Shown here in pieces: positions 1 through 5,531 of a stretch of DNA of 5,531 nucleotides (positions are counted from its first letter, which is position 1; each line of letters starts with the position of its first letter). A program made the translations under genes and the position numbers. Below the pieces are notes generated by a model. The model did not search any database, had not been told where the DNA came from, and was given only the letters and a program-made list of their open reading frames with translations. Location of the stretch: contig JACDAS010000332.1 of assembly GCA_013695295.1 (NCBI GenBank), forward strand, positions 1 to 5,531, read 5' to 3'. Source of the DNA: Actinomycetota bacterium. Lineage in GTDB: Bacteria; Actinomycetota; Thermoleophilia; Gaiellales; Gaiellaceae.

Positions 1-64
1 CGCCCGCGCCGCTCGCCGCAACGCCCGCGAGCAGGGCGGCACACGCGAGCAGGCGAAGTCGCAT
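1..64 (-). CDS. N-terminal fragment of an exported protein, function unknown
   Basis: Only the first 21 codons are in the window; the gene continues past the left edge. Starting at the ATG whose complement is 62-64, the frame reads MRLRLLACAALLAGVAASGA and on. This is a classic Sec signal peptide: two arginines near the N terminus, a hydrophobic Leu/Ala stretch, then small residues suited to signal peptidase I (such as AAS or ASG-A). The start is supported by a GGGAAG Shine-Dalgarno-like sequence nine bases upstream. The Cys at residue 8 lies too early, inside the hydrophobic core, to be a convincing lipobox. The gene is divergent from the small coiled-coil gene at 146, with 81 bp between them. 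The mature protein is not visible, so its function cannot be stated. Confidence 0.7.
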   Translation of the reverse strand, partial: MRLRLLACAALLAGVAASGAG

Positions 65-73
65 CGAACCATT

Positions 74-79
74 CTTCCC
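74..79 (-). promoter_or_regulatory. Ribosome binding site of the left-edge exported protein
   Basis: The minus strand reads GGGAAG here, nine bases before the ATG at 64. It is the clearest Shine-Dalgarno-like sequence at any annotated start in the window, and it is the main reason to accept this short partial gene together with its signal peptide. Confidence 0.5.
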
Positions 80-145
80 GCGGCCGCGGATGGGCGCCAA
101 GGGAGCGGTGGGACTGCCGTGGGGTGAAGATAGTCCGCTCGGCCT

Positions 146-517
146 ATGGTCGCCCGGCTCGTAGCGGCGGATAATCGAAGGACCTTGGCCGATCCGCACG
201 CCTCGCTCCTCGACGAGCTCCGGTCGCTGATCGAAGCTCTCCCTCCGAGGGGTTCCGCGGCGCGGCTCGAGCACCTGCTGACCGACGGCTACGCCCACGT
301 GCTGACACTCGAGACCGAGCGCACGCGGCTTCGGCGGCAGATCGGGGAGCTGGCGGTCCGGGAGGTGCCCGGCGACCCGGCTGACCGGCTGGGAGAGCTG
401 AACCGACTCTCCGAGCGCCTGGCCGGCGCAGAGGACGAGCTCGAGTGCTTGCGGGCCGTCCTGGCAGCCCTCCGACCCCGGGTCTCGCAGCTCCACGCCG
501 CAGCCCTGTCCAGCTAG
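146..517 (+). CDS. Small coiled-coil hypothetical protein
   Basis: This 123-residue protein belongs to no family I can name with confidence. It has no signal peptide or membrane segment, so it is probably cytoplasmic. Residues about 20-33 form a short amphipathic helix (LLDELRSLIEAL) ended by PPRG. Residues about 37-70 and 80-121 are two long helices rich in Leu, Glu and Arg with heptad-like spacing, separated by a Pro/Gly break (VPGDPAD), which suggests an antiparallel helical hairpin. One Cys lies near residue 101. Codon use is GC-rich like the neighbouring genes, which supports real coding. The ATG start has no good Shine-Dalgarno; GGTGAAG lies about 17 bases upstream, which is too far. 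A TTG at 185 is an alternative start, but GAAGGA lies too close to it. The gene is divergent from the signal-peptide gene at the left edge and convergent with the response regulator. Confidence 0.72.
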   Translation: MVARLVAADNRRTLADPHASLLDELRSLIEALPPRGSAARLEHLLTDGYAHVLTLETERTRLRRQIGELAVREVPGDPADRLGELNRLSERLAGAEDELECLRAVLAALRPRVSQLHAAALSS

Positions 518-526
518 TGCACTAGC
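513..526. repeat. Perfect 14-bp palindrome across a convergent gene junction
   Basis: The sequence GCTAGTGCACTAGC is identical on both strands. It includes the TAG stop of the coiled-coil gene (515-517). On the minus strand it supplies an in-frame second stop (TAG, complement of 522-524) two codons after the TGA of the response regulator. As RNA it could fold into a 5-bp stem with a TGCA loop in either transcript. There is no T-tract on either side, so it is not a canonical intrinsic terminator. It may be a weak bidirectional end signal, a protein-binding site, or chance. Confidence 0.5.
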
Positions 527-527
527 C

Positions 528-1238
528 TCAGACGATGCCGCTCCGGACCGCGTAGACCGCGGCCTGGATCCGGTTCTCGATCTGCAGCTTCATCAGGATG
601 TTCGAGATGTGGTTCTTCACGGTCTTCGGGCTGATGTGGAGCTCCGCGCCGATCTGTGCGTTGTCGTTGCCGTTCGCGATCAGCTTCAGCACCTCCACCT
701 CGCGCTCGGAGAGCTCCGATCGGATCAGCTCCGCCCCACCGGGCATCGTGCTGGCGGCCCGGACGCGCTGGAGCACCTTGCCGGCGACGTGGGACGAGAT
801 CAGCGACTCGCCTACCGCCGCGGCGCGGATCCCGCGGAGCAGCTCGTCGACCGGCGCGTCCTTCAGCAGGTAGCCGCAGGCGCCCGCCAGGATCGCGTCC
901 AGCACGTCGGCGTCCTGATCCGAGACCGTCAGGACGATGATGCGCGCGAGTGGGGCGATTCCGGTGATCTGCCGGGTCGCCTCGACCCCGGTCATGCCCG
1001 GCATGTTCAGATCCATGACGACCACGTCGGGCGGGTTGTCGCGATAGCTTCGGACGGCCTCGGCGCCGCTAGAGGCCGTGCCCACGACGAGCAGCCCGTA
1101 TTCCTCCAGCAAGCCTTTCAGGCCGGTGCGGAAGAGGTCGTGGTCGTCCACCACGAGCACTCGGAGGCTCTCCGCCCTCGACTGGTCGCTCCGCTCCGCT
1201 GGGCGGGCGGAGGTGCCGGCGCCCGGCTCCGCTGCCAC
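528..1238 (-). CDS. NarL/FixJ-family two-component response regulator
   Basis: A DNA-binding response regulator, 236 residues from the GTG at 1238. The receiver domain (about 25-142) shows the acidic pair D31-D32, the phosphoacceptor D76 in VVVMDLNMPG, the switch T104 and the conserved K126 in YLLKDA. A linker follows, then a LuxR-type helix-turn-helix (about 175-235): LSEREVEVLKLIA, then the recognition helix region ISPKTVKNHISNILMKL. All expected phosphorylation residues are present. A cognate histidine kinase would phosphorylate D76, but none is in the window. The start is uncertain. GTG 1238 lies 11 bp after the upstream 3D-protein stop but has no Shine-Dalgarno. GTG 1160 has GGAGAG at good spacing but begins at the first beta strand (MLVVDD), which is rather short. 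The gene probably forms an operon with the 3D-domain gene. Its targets are unknown; the divergent hydrolase promoters are a natural guess. Confidence 0.93.
   Translation of the reverse strand: MAAEPGAGTSARPAERSDQSRAESLRVLVVDDHDLFRTGLKGLLEEYGLLVVGTASSGAEAVRSYRDNPPDVVVMDLNMPGMTGVEATRQITGIAPLARIIVLTVSDQDADVLDAILAGACGYLLKDAPVDELLRGIRAAAVGESLISSHVAGKVLQRVRAASTMPGGAELIRSELSEREVEVLKLIANGNDNAQIGAELHISPKTVKNHISNILMKLQIENRIQAAVYAVRSGIV
1168..1173 (-). promoter_or_regulatory. Ribosome binding site for an alternative internal start of the response regulator
   Basis: The minus strand reads GGAGAG here, seven bases before an in-frame GTG at 1160. If used, it gives a 210-residue regulator starting directly at the receiver's first strand, without the 26-residue Ala/Glu/Ser-rich lead. 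The competing GTG at 1238 has no such site. The site therefore bears on which start is correct, and the regulator may be made in one or both forms. Confidence 0.35.
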
Positions 1239-1249
1239 GGCGAAGAAGG

Positions 1250-2416
1250 TTAGTGGAGAGTGATCGTCACCGTGCGGACGCCCCAGGCCTCGGCCTGCTC
1301 CTCGGTGGGCACCCACACGTCGATCCTCAGGCCCACGATCGCCCCGCCCGTGTCCGCGGCGACGCCCTCGCCGTAGCCCGGGATCGTCATGCGCGTCCCG
1401 AGCGGGATGACCGACGGGTCGACGGCGACCACGCCCCACCCGACCGGGAGCCCCGTCGCCGTCGATCCTGACAGCGCGTAGGCCGTCGAGGTGACGGTCA
1501 GGGTCTGCTGCCCGGAGGGGGCCGCCTGGACGGGGGCGGGCTCCGCCACCTCGGTCGCCACCTCCTCGGCGAGCGGCTCCTCTGCGGGCGGCGGCTCGGC
1601 GGCGGGCTCCGGCTCGGAGGCGGGCGCGGGGGTTTCGGTCGTCGCGCGCGCCGGAGTCGGCACGGCCGCGAACGAGGCAGTACTCGGGGCGGCCTCGGCC
1701 TGGACGGCCTGCTCGCGGGCCCTTGCCTCCGCTGCCCGCGCCTCGGCCTCGGCGGTCGCGATCTGCTCGGCGGTGATCTGCTGCTCGGTACGAACGCGCG
1801 CGAGGTAGGCGGACTTCTCGGCCTCGGCTCGGGTGAGCGAGTCGGCCGCACCCACCGCCTCGCGCTCGAGCTGACGCGTCTCGGCCTCCCTTGCCTCGAG
1901 CGTCCGGACGAGGCGCGCGATGCGTGCGCGGGCCTGGCGCGTCTGGCGGGCGACCTGCGAGTGCCCGCGCGCGACCCGGTCGAGCCCGTCGAAGCGACTC
2001 ACGACGTCCTCGAGGGTTCGGGAGCCGAGCAGCACCGCAAGCGGAGTGTTCCCCTCCTCCTCGTAGAGCGAGCGCAGAGTTCGCCCGAGCTGCTGCTCGG
2101 CGATCGCCAGGGTACGGCGCGCGGTTCGCAGGTTCGCGTGCGCCTCCCCTCGCTCGCGGGCGAGCTCGGCGACCCGCCCGCGAATGCCTTCGATGCGCGA
2201 CTGCGCCTCCTCGAGGCGGCTCTGGAGTCCGTACAGGGAGACGACGAGCGCACGCTCCTGCGCATCGAGATCGGCCGCCCGGCCGCGGAGGCCCTGGACG
2301 GGGTCGGCGAGCGCGGAGGCCCCGGTCAGCAGGAGCGCGAGGGTGCAGACGAGGCCGGCGAGCACGCGGCCGCGAGTGCTCTGGAGCGGAGCTGGCACGC
2401 GGGCGGACCGTACCAT
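1250..2416 (-). CDS. Secreted coiled-coil protein with C-terminal 3D domain (putative peptidoglycan lytic enzyme)
   Basis: The protein has 388 residues. Residues 1-37 form a signal peptide with an Arg-containing N region, the core LAGLVCTLALLL and a likely cut after ASALA. Residues about 40-240 form a long coiled coil of the CwlO/PcsB N-terminal type, with the hinge-like segment SLYEEEGNTPLAVLLGSRTL. A Pro/Ala/Glu-rich acidic linker (about 240-305) leads to a 3D domain (about 307-388). This domain shows TSTAY, TATG, VAVDPSVIPLGT (D333), AADTGGAI (D355) and RIDVWV (D366), which are the three aspartates that name the family. 3D domains adopt a double-psi barrel related to MltA, and Bacillus YuiC has muralytic activity, so cleavage of glycan strands in the cell wall is the likely role. 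The ATG has only a weak Shine-Dalgarno; GTG 2398 is an in-frame alternative. The response regulator gene follows after 11 bp. The divergent neighbour shares its N-terminal architecture. Confidence 0.9.
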   Translation of the reverse strand: MVRSARVPAPLQSTRGRVLAGLVCTLALLLTGASALADPVQGLRGRAADLDAQERALVVSLYGLQSRLEEAQSRIEGIRGRVAELARERGEAHANLRTARRTLAIAEQQLGRTLRSLYEEEGNTPLAVLLGSRTLEDVVSRFDGLDRVARGHSQVARQTRQARARIARLVRTLEAREAETRQLEREAVGAADSLTRAEAEKSAYLARVRTEQQITAEQIATAEAEARAAEARAREQAVQAEAAPSTASFAAVPTPARATTETPAPASEPEPAAEPPPAEEPLAEEVATEVAEPAPVQAAPSGQQTLTVTSTAYALSGSTATGLPVGWGVVAVDPSVIPLGTRMTIPGYGEGVAADTGGAIVGLRIDVWVPTEEQAEAWGVRTVTITLH

Positions 2417-2490
2417 AGGAGCGTTTTTCCACGAGCTTGTGCGACCCCCCCGTCGGCGCCTGCCGGGCTCGGAACGGCTGGTGAGCGGGG

Positions 2491-2519
2491 TTGCAGGTAT
2501 CCGGAGACGCTGCTAGGGT
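2491..2519 (+). promoter_or_regulatory. Sigma70-type promoter for the NlpC/P60 peptidase gene
   Basis: A -35 element TTGCAG (2491-2496) is followed by an exact 17-bp spacer and a -10 element TAGGGT (2514-2519) preceded by an extended TGC. The -10 fits the TANNNT pattern of actinobacterial housekeeping sigma factors. Transcription would start near 2526, giving a leader of about 44 nt before the GTG at 2570. It is the only well-spaced promoter I found in the divergent intergenic region. Confidence 0.55.
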
Positions 2520-2532
2520 CCCCCGCTTGTGA

Positions 2533-2554
2533 CGTGCCGGCCCCTCCCGGTACG
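2533..2554 (+). promoter_or_regulatory. Inverted repeat / hairpin in the predicted 5' leader of the NlpC/P60 gene
   Basis: The arms CGTGCCGG (2533-2540) and CCGGTACG (2547-2554) flank a 6-nt loop, CCCCTC. In RNA all eight positions pair, one of them as G-U. The hairpin would begin about 7 nt after the predicted transcription start and end 15 nt before the GTG start. It could stabilise the mRNA 5' end or, as DNA, act as an operator. There is no T-run after it, so it is not a terminator. Confidence 0.35.
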
Positions 2555-2569
2555 CCTGTCGGACTCAAT

Positions 2570-3736
2570 GTGCGGTTTGCCGTCATCAGTCCGAAGGTGA
2601 GACAGGCGCTCACGCTGCTGGCCGGTGTTGCAGCCGCATGCCTCGTCGCGGTCCCGGCCTTCGCCGAGCCCCGCGAGATCACCGAGAAGCGCGCGGAAGT
2701 CGATCGCGTTCTCGGGCAGATCCAGGAGCTCGACGGGTCGCTTGGCCGCGCGATCGAGGTCTACAACGCGGCGACCGAGGAGCTTTCCGGCATCGAGGCA
2801 GACCAGGAGGTCAACCGGCGTCACCTCCGGATCGCGCGCAAGAACCTGAGGCGCCACCAGGATGCGCTGGCCCGCCGGCTCGTCTCCATCTACACGTCCG
2901 AGAGCGACAGCTCCGGGCTCGGCGTGCTCCTCGGCGCGTCGAGCTTCACGGACTTCGTTGCCCGTGCGGACACGGTGACCCGCGTCTCGGCCCAGGACGC
3001 TCGCGTGGTCGACGAGGTCAGGTCCTTCCGACACCAGGTTCTGCGCACGCGGCAGCAGCTTGCGAGCGCCCACGCGCGGCAGGAGGACGTCGTCTCCGAG
3101 CGCGAGGCGCAGAAGGCGTCGATCGAGCAGCAGCTCGCCGAGCGACAGGCCCTCGTCGAGTCGATCAAGAGCGAGATCTCCCGGCTCGAGGCCGAGGAGC
3201 GCGCTCGCCAGGCCGAGCTCGAGCGCCAGGCCCGGGCACGGCTTGCCGCCGAGCAGGCCGCGCGCACGGTCACCCGCGAGATCGCCCAGCAGGACGCCGC
3301 AGACTCCTCGACCTACGCCGCGCAGCAGGAGGAGGTCGGGATCGCCGTCGAGACCCCGGAGGCGGCGGTCGCGCCGCCCGCGCAATACGGCGGCGTCGTC
3401 GACGTGGCGATGCAGTACCTCGGCGTGCCTTACGTCTGGGGCGGCGAAAGCCCGGGCGGGTTCGACTGCTCCGGTCTCGTCGTCTTCGCCTTCGGTCAGC
3501 TCGGGATCTCGCTCCCGCACTACACCGGCTCACTCTGGCAGATGGGCGTCCCGGTCTCGAGTGACAACCTGCAGGCCGGCGACCTCGTCTTCTTCAACGG
3601 CCTCGGACACATGGGGATCTACATGGGAGGCGGGCAGTTCGTCCATGCACCTCACACCGGCGACGTCGTGAAGATCTCCAGCCTCTCGGACTCGTGGTAC
3701 GCCTCCACGTACGAGGGCGCTCGGCGCATCCTGTAG
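2570..3736 (+). CDS. Secreted NlpC/P60 peptidoglycan endopeptidase with CwlO-like coiled coil
   Basis: The protein has 388 residues from GTG 2570. Residues 1-32 form a signal peptide (core ALTLLAGVAAACLVAV, likely cut after PAFA). Residues about 33-265 form a long coiled coil of the CwlO/RipC/PcsB type, interrupted by the hinge-like segment SIYTSESDSSGLGVLLGASS. The NlpC/P60 domain (about 275-388) is complete. The catalytic Cys is C300 in FDCSGLV, the catalytic His is H347 in GHMGIY, and H359 in FVHAPH is the likely third polar residue. These enzymes cut peptide stems of peptidoglycan, usually between D-Glu and diaminopimelate. Relatives are held inactive and switched on by FtsEX through the coiled coil. 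A good promoter lies upstream. GTG 2570 has a weak GGA six bases before it; GTG 2597 also gives a full signal peptide and is possible. The gene is divergent from the 3D-domain paralog and convergent with the acyl-CoA ligase. Confidence 0.93.
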   Translation: MRFAVISPKVRQALTLLAGVAAACLVAVPAFAEPREITEKRAEVDRVLGQIQELDGSLGRAIEVYNAATEELSGIEADQEVNRRHLRIARKNLRRHQDALARRLVSIYTSESDSSGLGVLLGASSFTDFVARADTVTRVSAQDARVVDEVRSFRHQVLRTRQQLASAHARQEDVVSEREAQKASIEQQLAERQALVESIKSEISRLEAEERARQAELERQARARLAAEQAARTVTREIAQQDAADSSTYAAQQEEVGIAVETPEAAVAPPAQYGGVVDVAMQYLGVPYVWGGESPGGFDCSGLVVFAFGQLGISLPHYTGSLWQMGVPVSSDNLQAGDLVFFNGLGHMGIYMGGGQFVHAPHTGDVVKISSLSDSWYASTYEGARRIL

Positions 3737-3757
3737 AGCTTCCTAGCGCTTTCTCGA

Positions 3758-5531
3758 TTACCCTCCCGGGCCCTCGACGGCGTAGAGCGCCTCGATCTCC
3801 GCTGCGAAGTGCTCCTGACACACGCGGCGCTTCAGCTTCATCGTCGGGGTCACCTCGTCGTGCTCGGCAGAGAAGTCGCGCGGCAGGACCTGGAAGCGCT
3901 TGATCTGCTCGTAGCGCGATCGGTCGGCGTTGACGGCGTCGACGGCCGCTTGGATCAGCTGCACGACGTCTCGGTCGCTCGCCAGAGCGGCCGGAGCGGT
4001 GTCCCGTCCATGAGCGCCGGCCCACTTCCCGACCTCCTCGGCGTCGAGAGTCACGAGCGCGGCGACGTAGGGGCGACGGTCGCCCACGACGAGCGCCTGC
4101 GAGACGTACCTGGAGGTCTTGAGGTCGTTCTCCAGGTTCTGCGGGGCGACGTTCTTGCCGCCGGCCGTCACGAGGATGTCCTTCTTGCGGTCGGTGATCG
4201 TGACGAAGCCGTCCTGGTCGAGGGTCGCCAGGTCGCCCGTCCGCAGCCAGCCGTCGCCCGTCAGAATTTCCCGTGTAGCCTCCTCGTCCTTGAGGTAGCC
4301 CGCGAAGTTCGAGGGGCTTCGAATCAGGAGCTCCCCATCGTCGGCCAGGCGGAGCTCGACCCCTGGCAGGGCGAGTCCGACCGTGCCGAAGCGGAAGCGA
4401 CCCGGCCGGTTCACTGTCGCGGCGGTGGTGCACTCGGTGAGGCCGTACCCCTCGAGGATCAGGATGTCGAGTGCGTGGAAGAGCTCGGCGATCTCCGGCG
4501 CGAGCGGGGCGCCGCCCGACACGCCGACGCGCAGCCGCCCGCCGAGCCGCGCCTTGACCTTGCCGTACACGAGGCGGTCGGCGAGCCGATGCTGGAGCGC
4601 GAGTCCGCGGGGAACTTGTGCTCCGGTTTGCTTCGCCTCGCCGACGCGGCGCCCGACGTCGAGCGCCCAATCGACCAGCCGACGCCTGGGACCCGTCGCC
4701 TCGTCCAGCCTGGCCAAGACGGCGGTGTAGATCTTCTCGTACACCCTCGGGACGCTCGGAAAGACGGTCGGACGAACCGCCGCAAGGGCATCGGCGACGC
4801 GCAGCGGATCGGCCAGCAGCGCCAGCGTGAAGCCGCGATAGGGCCCGAGCAGATGCATCAGCCGGCCGAAGTTGTGGGCGAGCGGCAGGTAGAGGAGCAT
4901 CACGTCCTCGCGGGCCGTGAAGCCCTCGACCTGCGAGGAGGCCTCGGCCATCAGGAAGTAGTTGCGGTGCGTGATCATGCATCCCTTCGGCGGTCCGGTC
5001 GTGCCCGAGGTGTAGATGTAGGTGAACAGATCGTCCTCGCGGATCGCCGCGGCGGCGGCCTCGAGCGCTTCCGGGTGGGCCTTCGCATGGGCGCGTCCGC
5101 GCTCGGCCAGCCCGTCCAGCTCGGCGAACGAGAGCAGGTGCCGGACGCGCGGTAGCCCCGCTCGGAACGCCTCGATCTTCGCGCGCTGGGCCTCGTCCTC
5201 GACGAGCACGCCCACGGCCTCGGAGTGCTCGACGATGTAGGCGACGTCGCGGGCGGAGCTGTTCGCATAGACCGGTGCTCCGATCGCGCCGACGAGAGCG
5301 AGCGCGAAGTCGAAGAGCGCCCATTCGAGGCTCGTCGAGGCGAGGATCGCAAACGGGTCGCCCTTGCGCACGCCGAGTGAGAGCAGGCCGTGGGCGAGCT
5401 CGTCGACCCGCTTGCCGGCCTCGGCCCACGAGACCTCCTGCCACCCTCCGTCGCGCTCGACAAGGTAGGCGGGGAAGGGACGGTGCTGCGAGACCGCGTC
5501 GCGCCACAGCCGCGCGATCGTGCGACGACCC
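3758..5531 (-). CDS. Long-chain fatty acid-CoA ligase (AMP-forming), FadD15-like, 5' end beyond window
   Basis: The window holds 590 residues and the stop; the start lies past the right edge. About 600 residues is usual for the family, so little is missing. The reading frame stays open to the edge and its first part looks like family sequence (TIARLWRDAVSQH; later LSLGVRKGDPFAIL), so the in-frame GTG at 5371 is an internal Val codon. Numbering from the first visible residue: ATP-binding P-loop TSGTTGPPKG at 174-183, YLPLAH at 214-219, GYGLTE at 361-366, TGD at 431-433, hinge region DRKKD at 447-451, and the catalytic Lys of TPTMKLKRR near 565. The set of adenylating-enzyme motifs is intact. 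The reaction is fatty acid + ATP + CoA to acyl-CoA + AMP + PPi, feeding lipid synthesis or beta-oxidation. Chain-length preference cannot be read from sequence. The gene converges on the NlpC/P60 gene with 21 bp between stops and has no evident link to it. Confidence 0.93.
   Translation of the reverse strand, partial: GRRTIARLWRDAVSQHRPFPAYLVERDGGWQEVSWAEAGKRVDELAHGLLSLGVRKGDPFAILASTSLEWALFDFALALVGAIGAPVYANSSARDVAYIVEHSEAVGVLVEDEAQRAKIEAFRAGLPRVRHLLSFAELDGLAERGRAHAKAHPEALEAAAAAIREDDLFTYIYTSGTTGPPKGCMITHRNYFLMAEASSQVEGFTAREDVMLLYLPLAHNFGRLMHLLGPYRGFTLALLADPLRVADALAAVRPTVFPSVPRVYEKIYTAVLARLDEATGPRRRLVDWALDVGRRVGEAKQTGAQVPRGLALQHRLADRLVYGKVKARLGGRLRVGVSGGAPLAPEIAELFHALDILILEGYGLTECTTAATVNRPGRFRFGTVGLALPGVELRLADDGELLIRSPSNFAGYLKDEEATREILTGDGWLRTGDLATLDQDGFVTITDRKKDILVTAGGKNVAPQNLENDLKTSRYVSQALVVGDRRPYVAALVTLDAEEVGKWAGAHGRDTAPAALASDRDVVQLIQAAVDAVNADRSRYEQIKRFQVLPRDFSAEHDEVTPTMKLKRRVCQEHFAAEIEALYAVEGPGG

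Larger units (their letters stand above)
2417..2569. other. Divergent intergenic region between the two wall-hydrolase genes
   Basis: These 153 bp separate the 3D-domain gene from the NlpC/P60 gene. They contain the plus-strand promoter and leader hairpin listed separately, a run of seven C (2445-2451), a run of five T (2424-2428) and the odd palindrome GGGTCCC (2516-2522) overlapping the -10 box. On the minus strand I see no good -35/-10 pair for the 3D gene. The only TANNNT match, TATGGT, overlaps the ATG itself and lacks a fitting -35. How the minus transcript starts is therefore unresolved. Confidence 0.5.

Noticed and set aside
609..1253. Plus-strand frame of 214 residues opposite the response regulator
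   Set aside because: Antisense of a well-supported receiver/HTH gene, with no domain features of its own.
1239..2432. Minus-strand extension of the response regulator frame to 634 residues
   Set aside because: The added part is an Arg/Gly/Ala-rich alternate frame of the 3D-domain gene; the receiver domain starts normally near 1160-1238.
2392..2432. ECF-sigma promoter (GGAAA ... CGGTC) for the 3D-domain gene on the minus strand
   Set aside because: It overlaps the ATG, the spacing is not typical, and a single weak match in GC-rich DNA is expected by chance.
1961..2569. Plus-strand upstream extension of the NlpC/P60 frame, giving a 591-residue protein
   Set aside because: It is antisense to the 3D-domain gene, has no domain sense, and would place the clear signal peptide and the promoter inside the protein.
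2526..2569. c-di-AMP (ydaO) riboswitch, which often precedes NlpC/P60 genes in actinobacteria
   Set aside because: The predicted leader is only about 44 nt with one small hairpin, far too short for that riboswitch, and I see none of its architecture.
3737..3757. Terminator between the convergent NlpC/P60 and acyl-CoA ligase genes
   Set aside because: The 21-bp gap has only a 6-bp palindrome (AGCGCT) and no stable stem with a T-run.
3809..5155. Plus-strand frame of 448 residues opposite the acyl-CoA ligase
   Set aside because: Antisense shadow without recognisable domains; the other strand is clearly coding.
3594..5507. Long minus-strand frame of 637 residues over the acyl-CoA ligase
   Set aside because: It is an Arg/Pro/Ala-rich shadow frame caused by high GC. 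The overlapping frame at 3758-5531 carries the adenylating-enzyme motifs.

Overview
The window is GC-rich throughout, and its genes use codons rich in G and C at the third position. The protein content is typical of a high-GC Gram-positive: two secreted cell-wall hydrolases with CwlO/RipC-type coiled coils, a NarL/FixJ response regulator and a FadD15-like acyl-CoA ligase. I infer an actinobacterium, perhaps of the Thermoleophilia (Solirubrobacterales) kind. The phylum is fairly likely; the class is only an impression from family resemblance. I see no mobile element, tRNA, rRNA or CRISPR array.

Layout from left to right. Positions 1-64 hold the start of a minus-strand gene that begins with a signal peptide and runs off the left edge. 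Divergent from it is a small plus-strand coiled-coil protein (146-517). That gene meets a minus-strand response regulator (528-1238) tail to tail, with only 10 bp between the stop codons and a perfect 14-bp palindrome across the junction. The regulator gene lies 11 bp downstream of a secreted 3D-domain protein gene (1250-2416), so the two probably form one transcript.

A 153-bp divergent intergenic region (2417-2569) contains a good sigma70-type promoter and a hairpin in the predicted leader. These serve a secreted NlpC/P60 peptidase (2570-3736). That gene converges, with a 21-bp gap, on a long acyl-CoA ligase gene (minus strand, 3758 to beyond the right edge).

The most coherent story is the central divergent pair. 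Both proteins carry a signal peptide and then a long coiled coil with the same hinge segment. They differ at the C terminus: one ends in a 3D (double-psi barrel, lytic-transglycosylase-like) domain and the other in an NlpC/P60 endopeptidase. They look like paralogs that share an activation module but attack different peptidoglycan bonds. A response regulator co-transcribed with one of them could tie the pair to signalling. I found nothing I would call a wholly new system; the pair with its regulator is the part most worth following.
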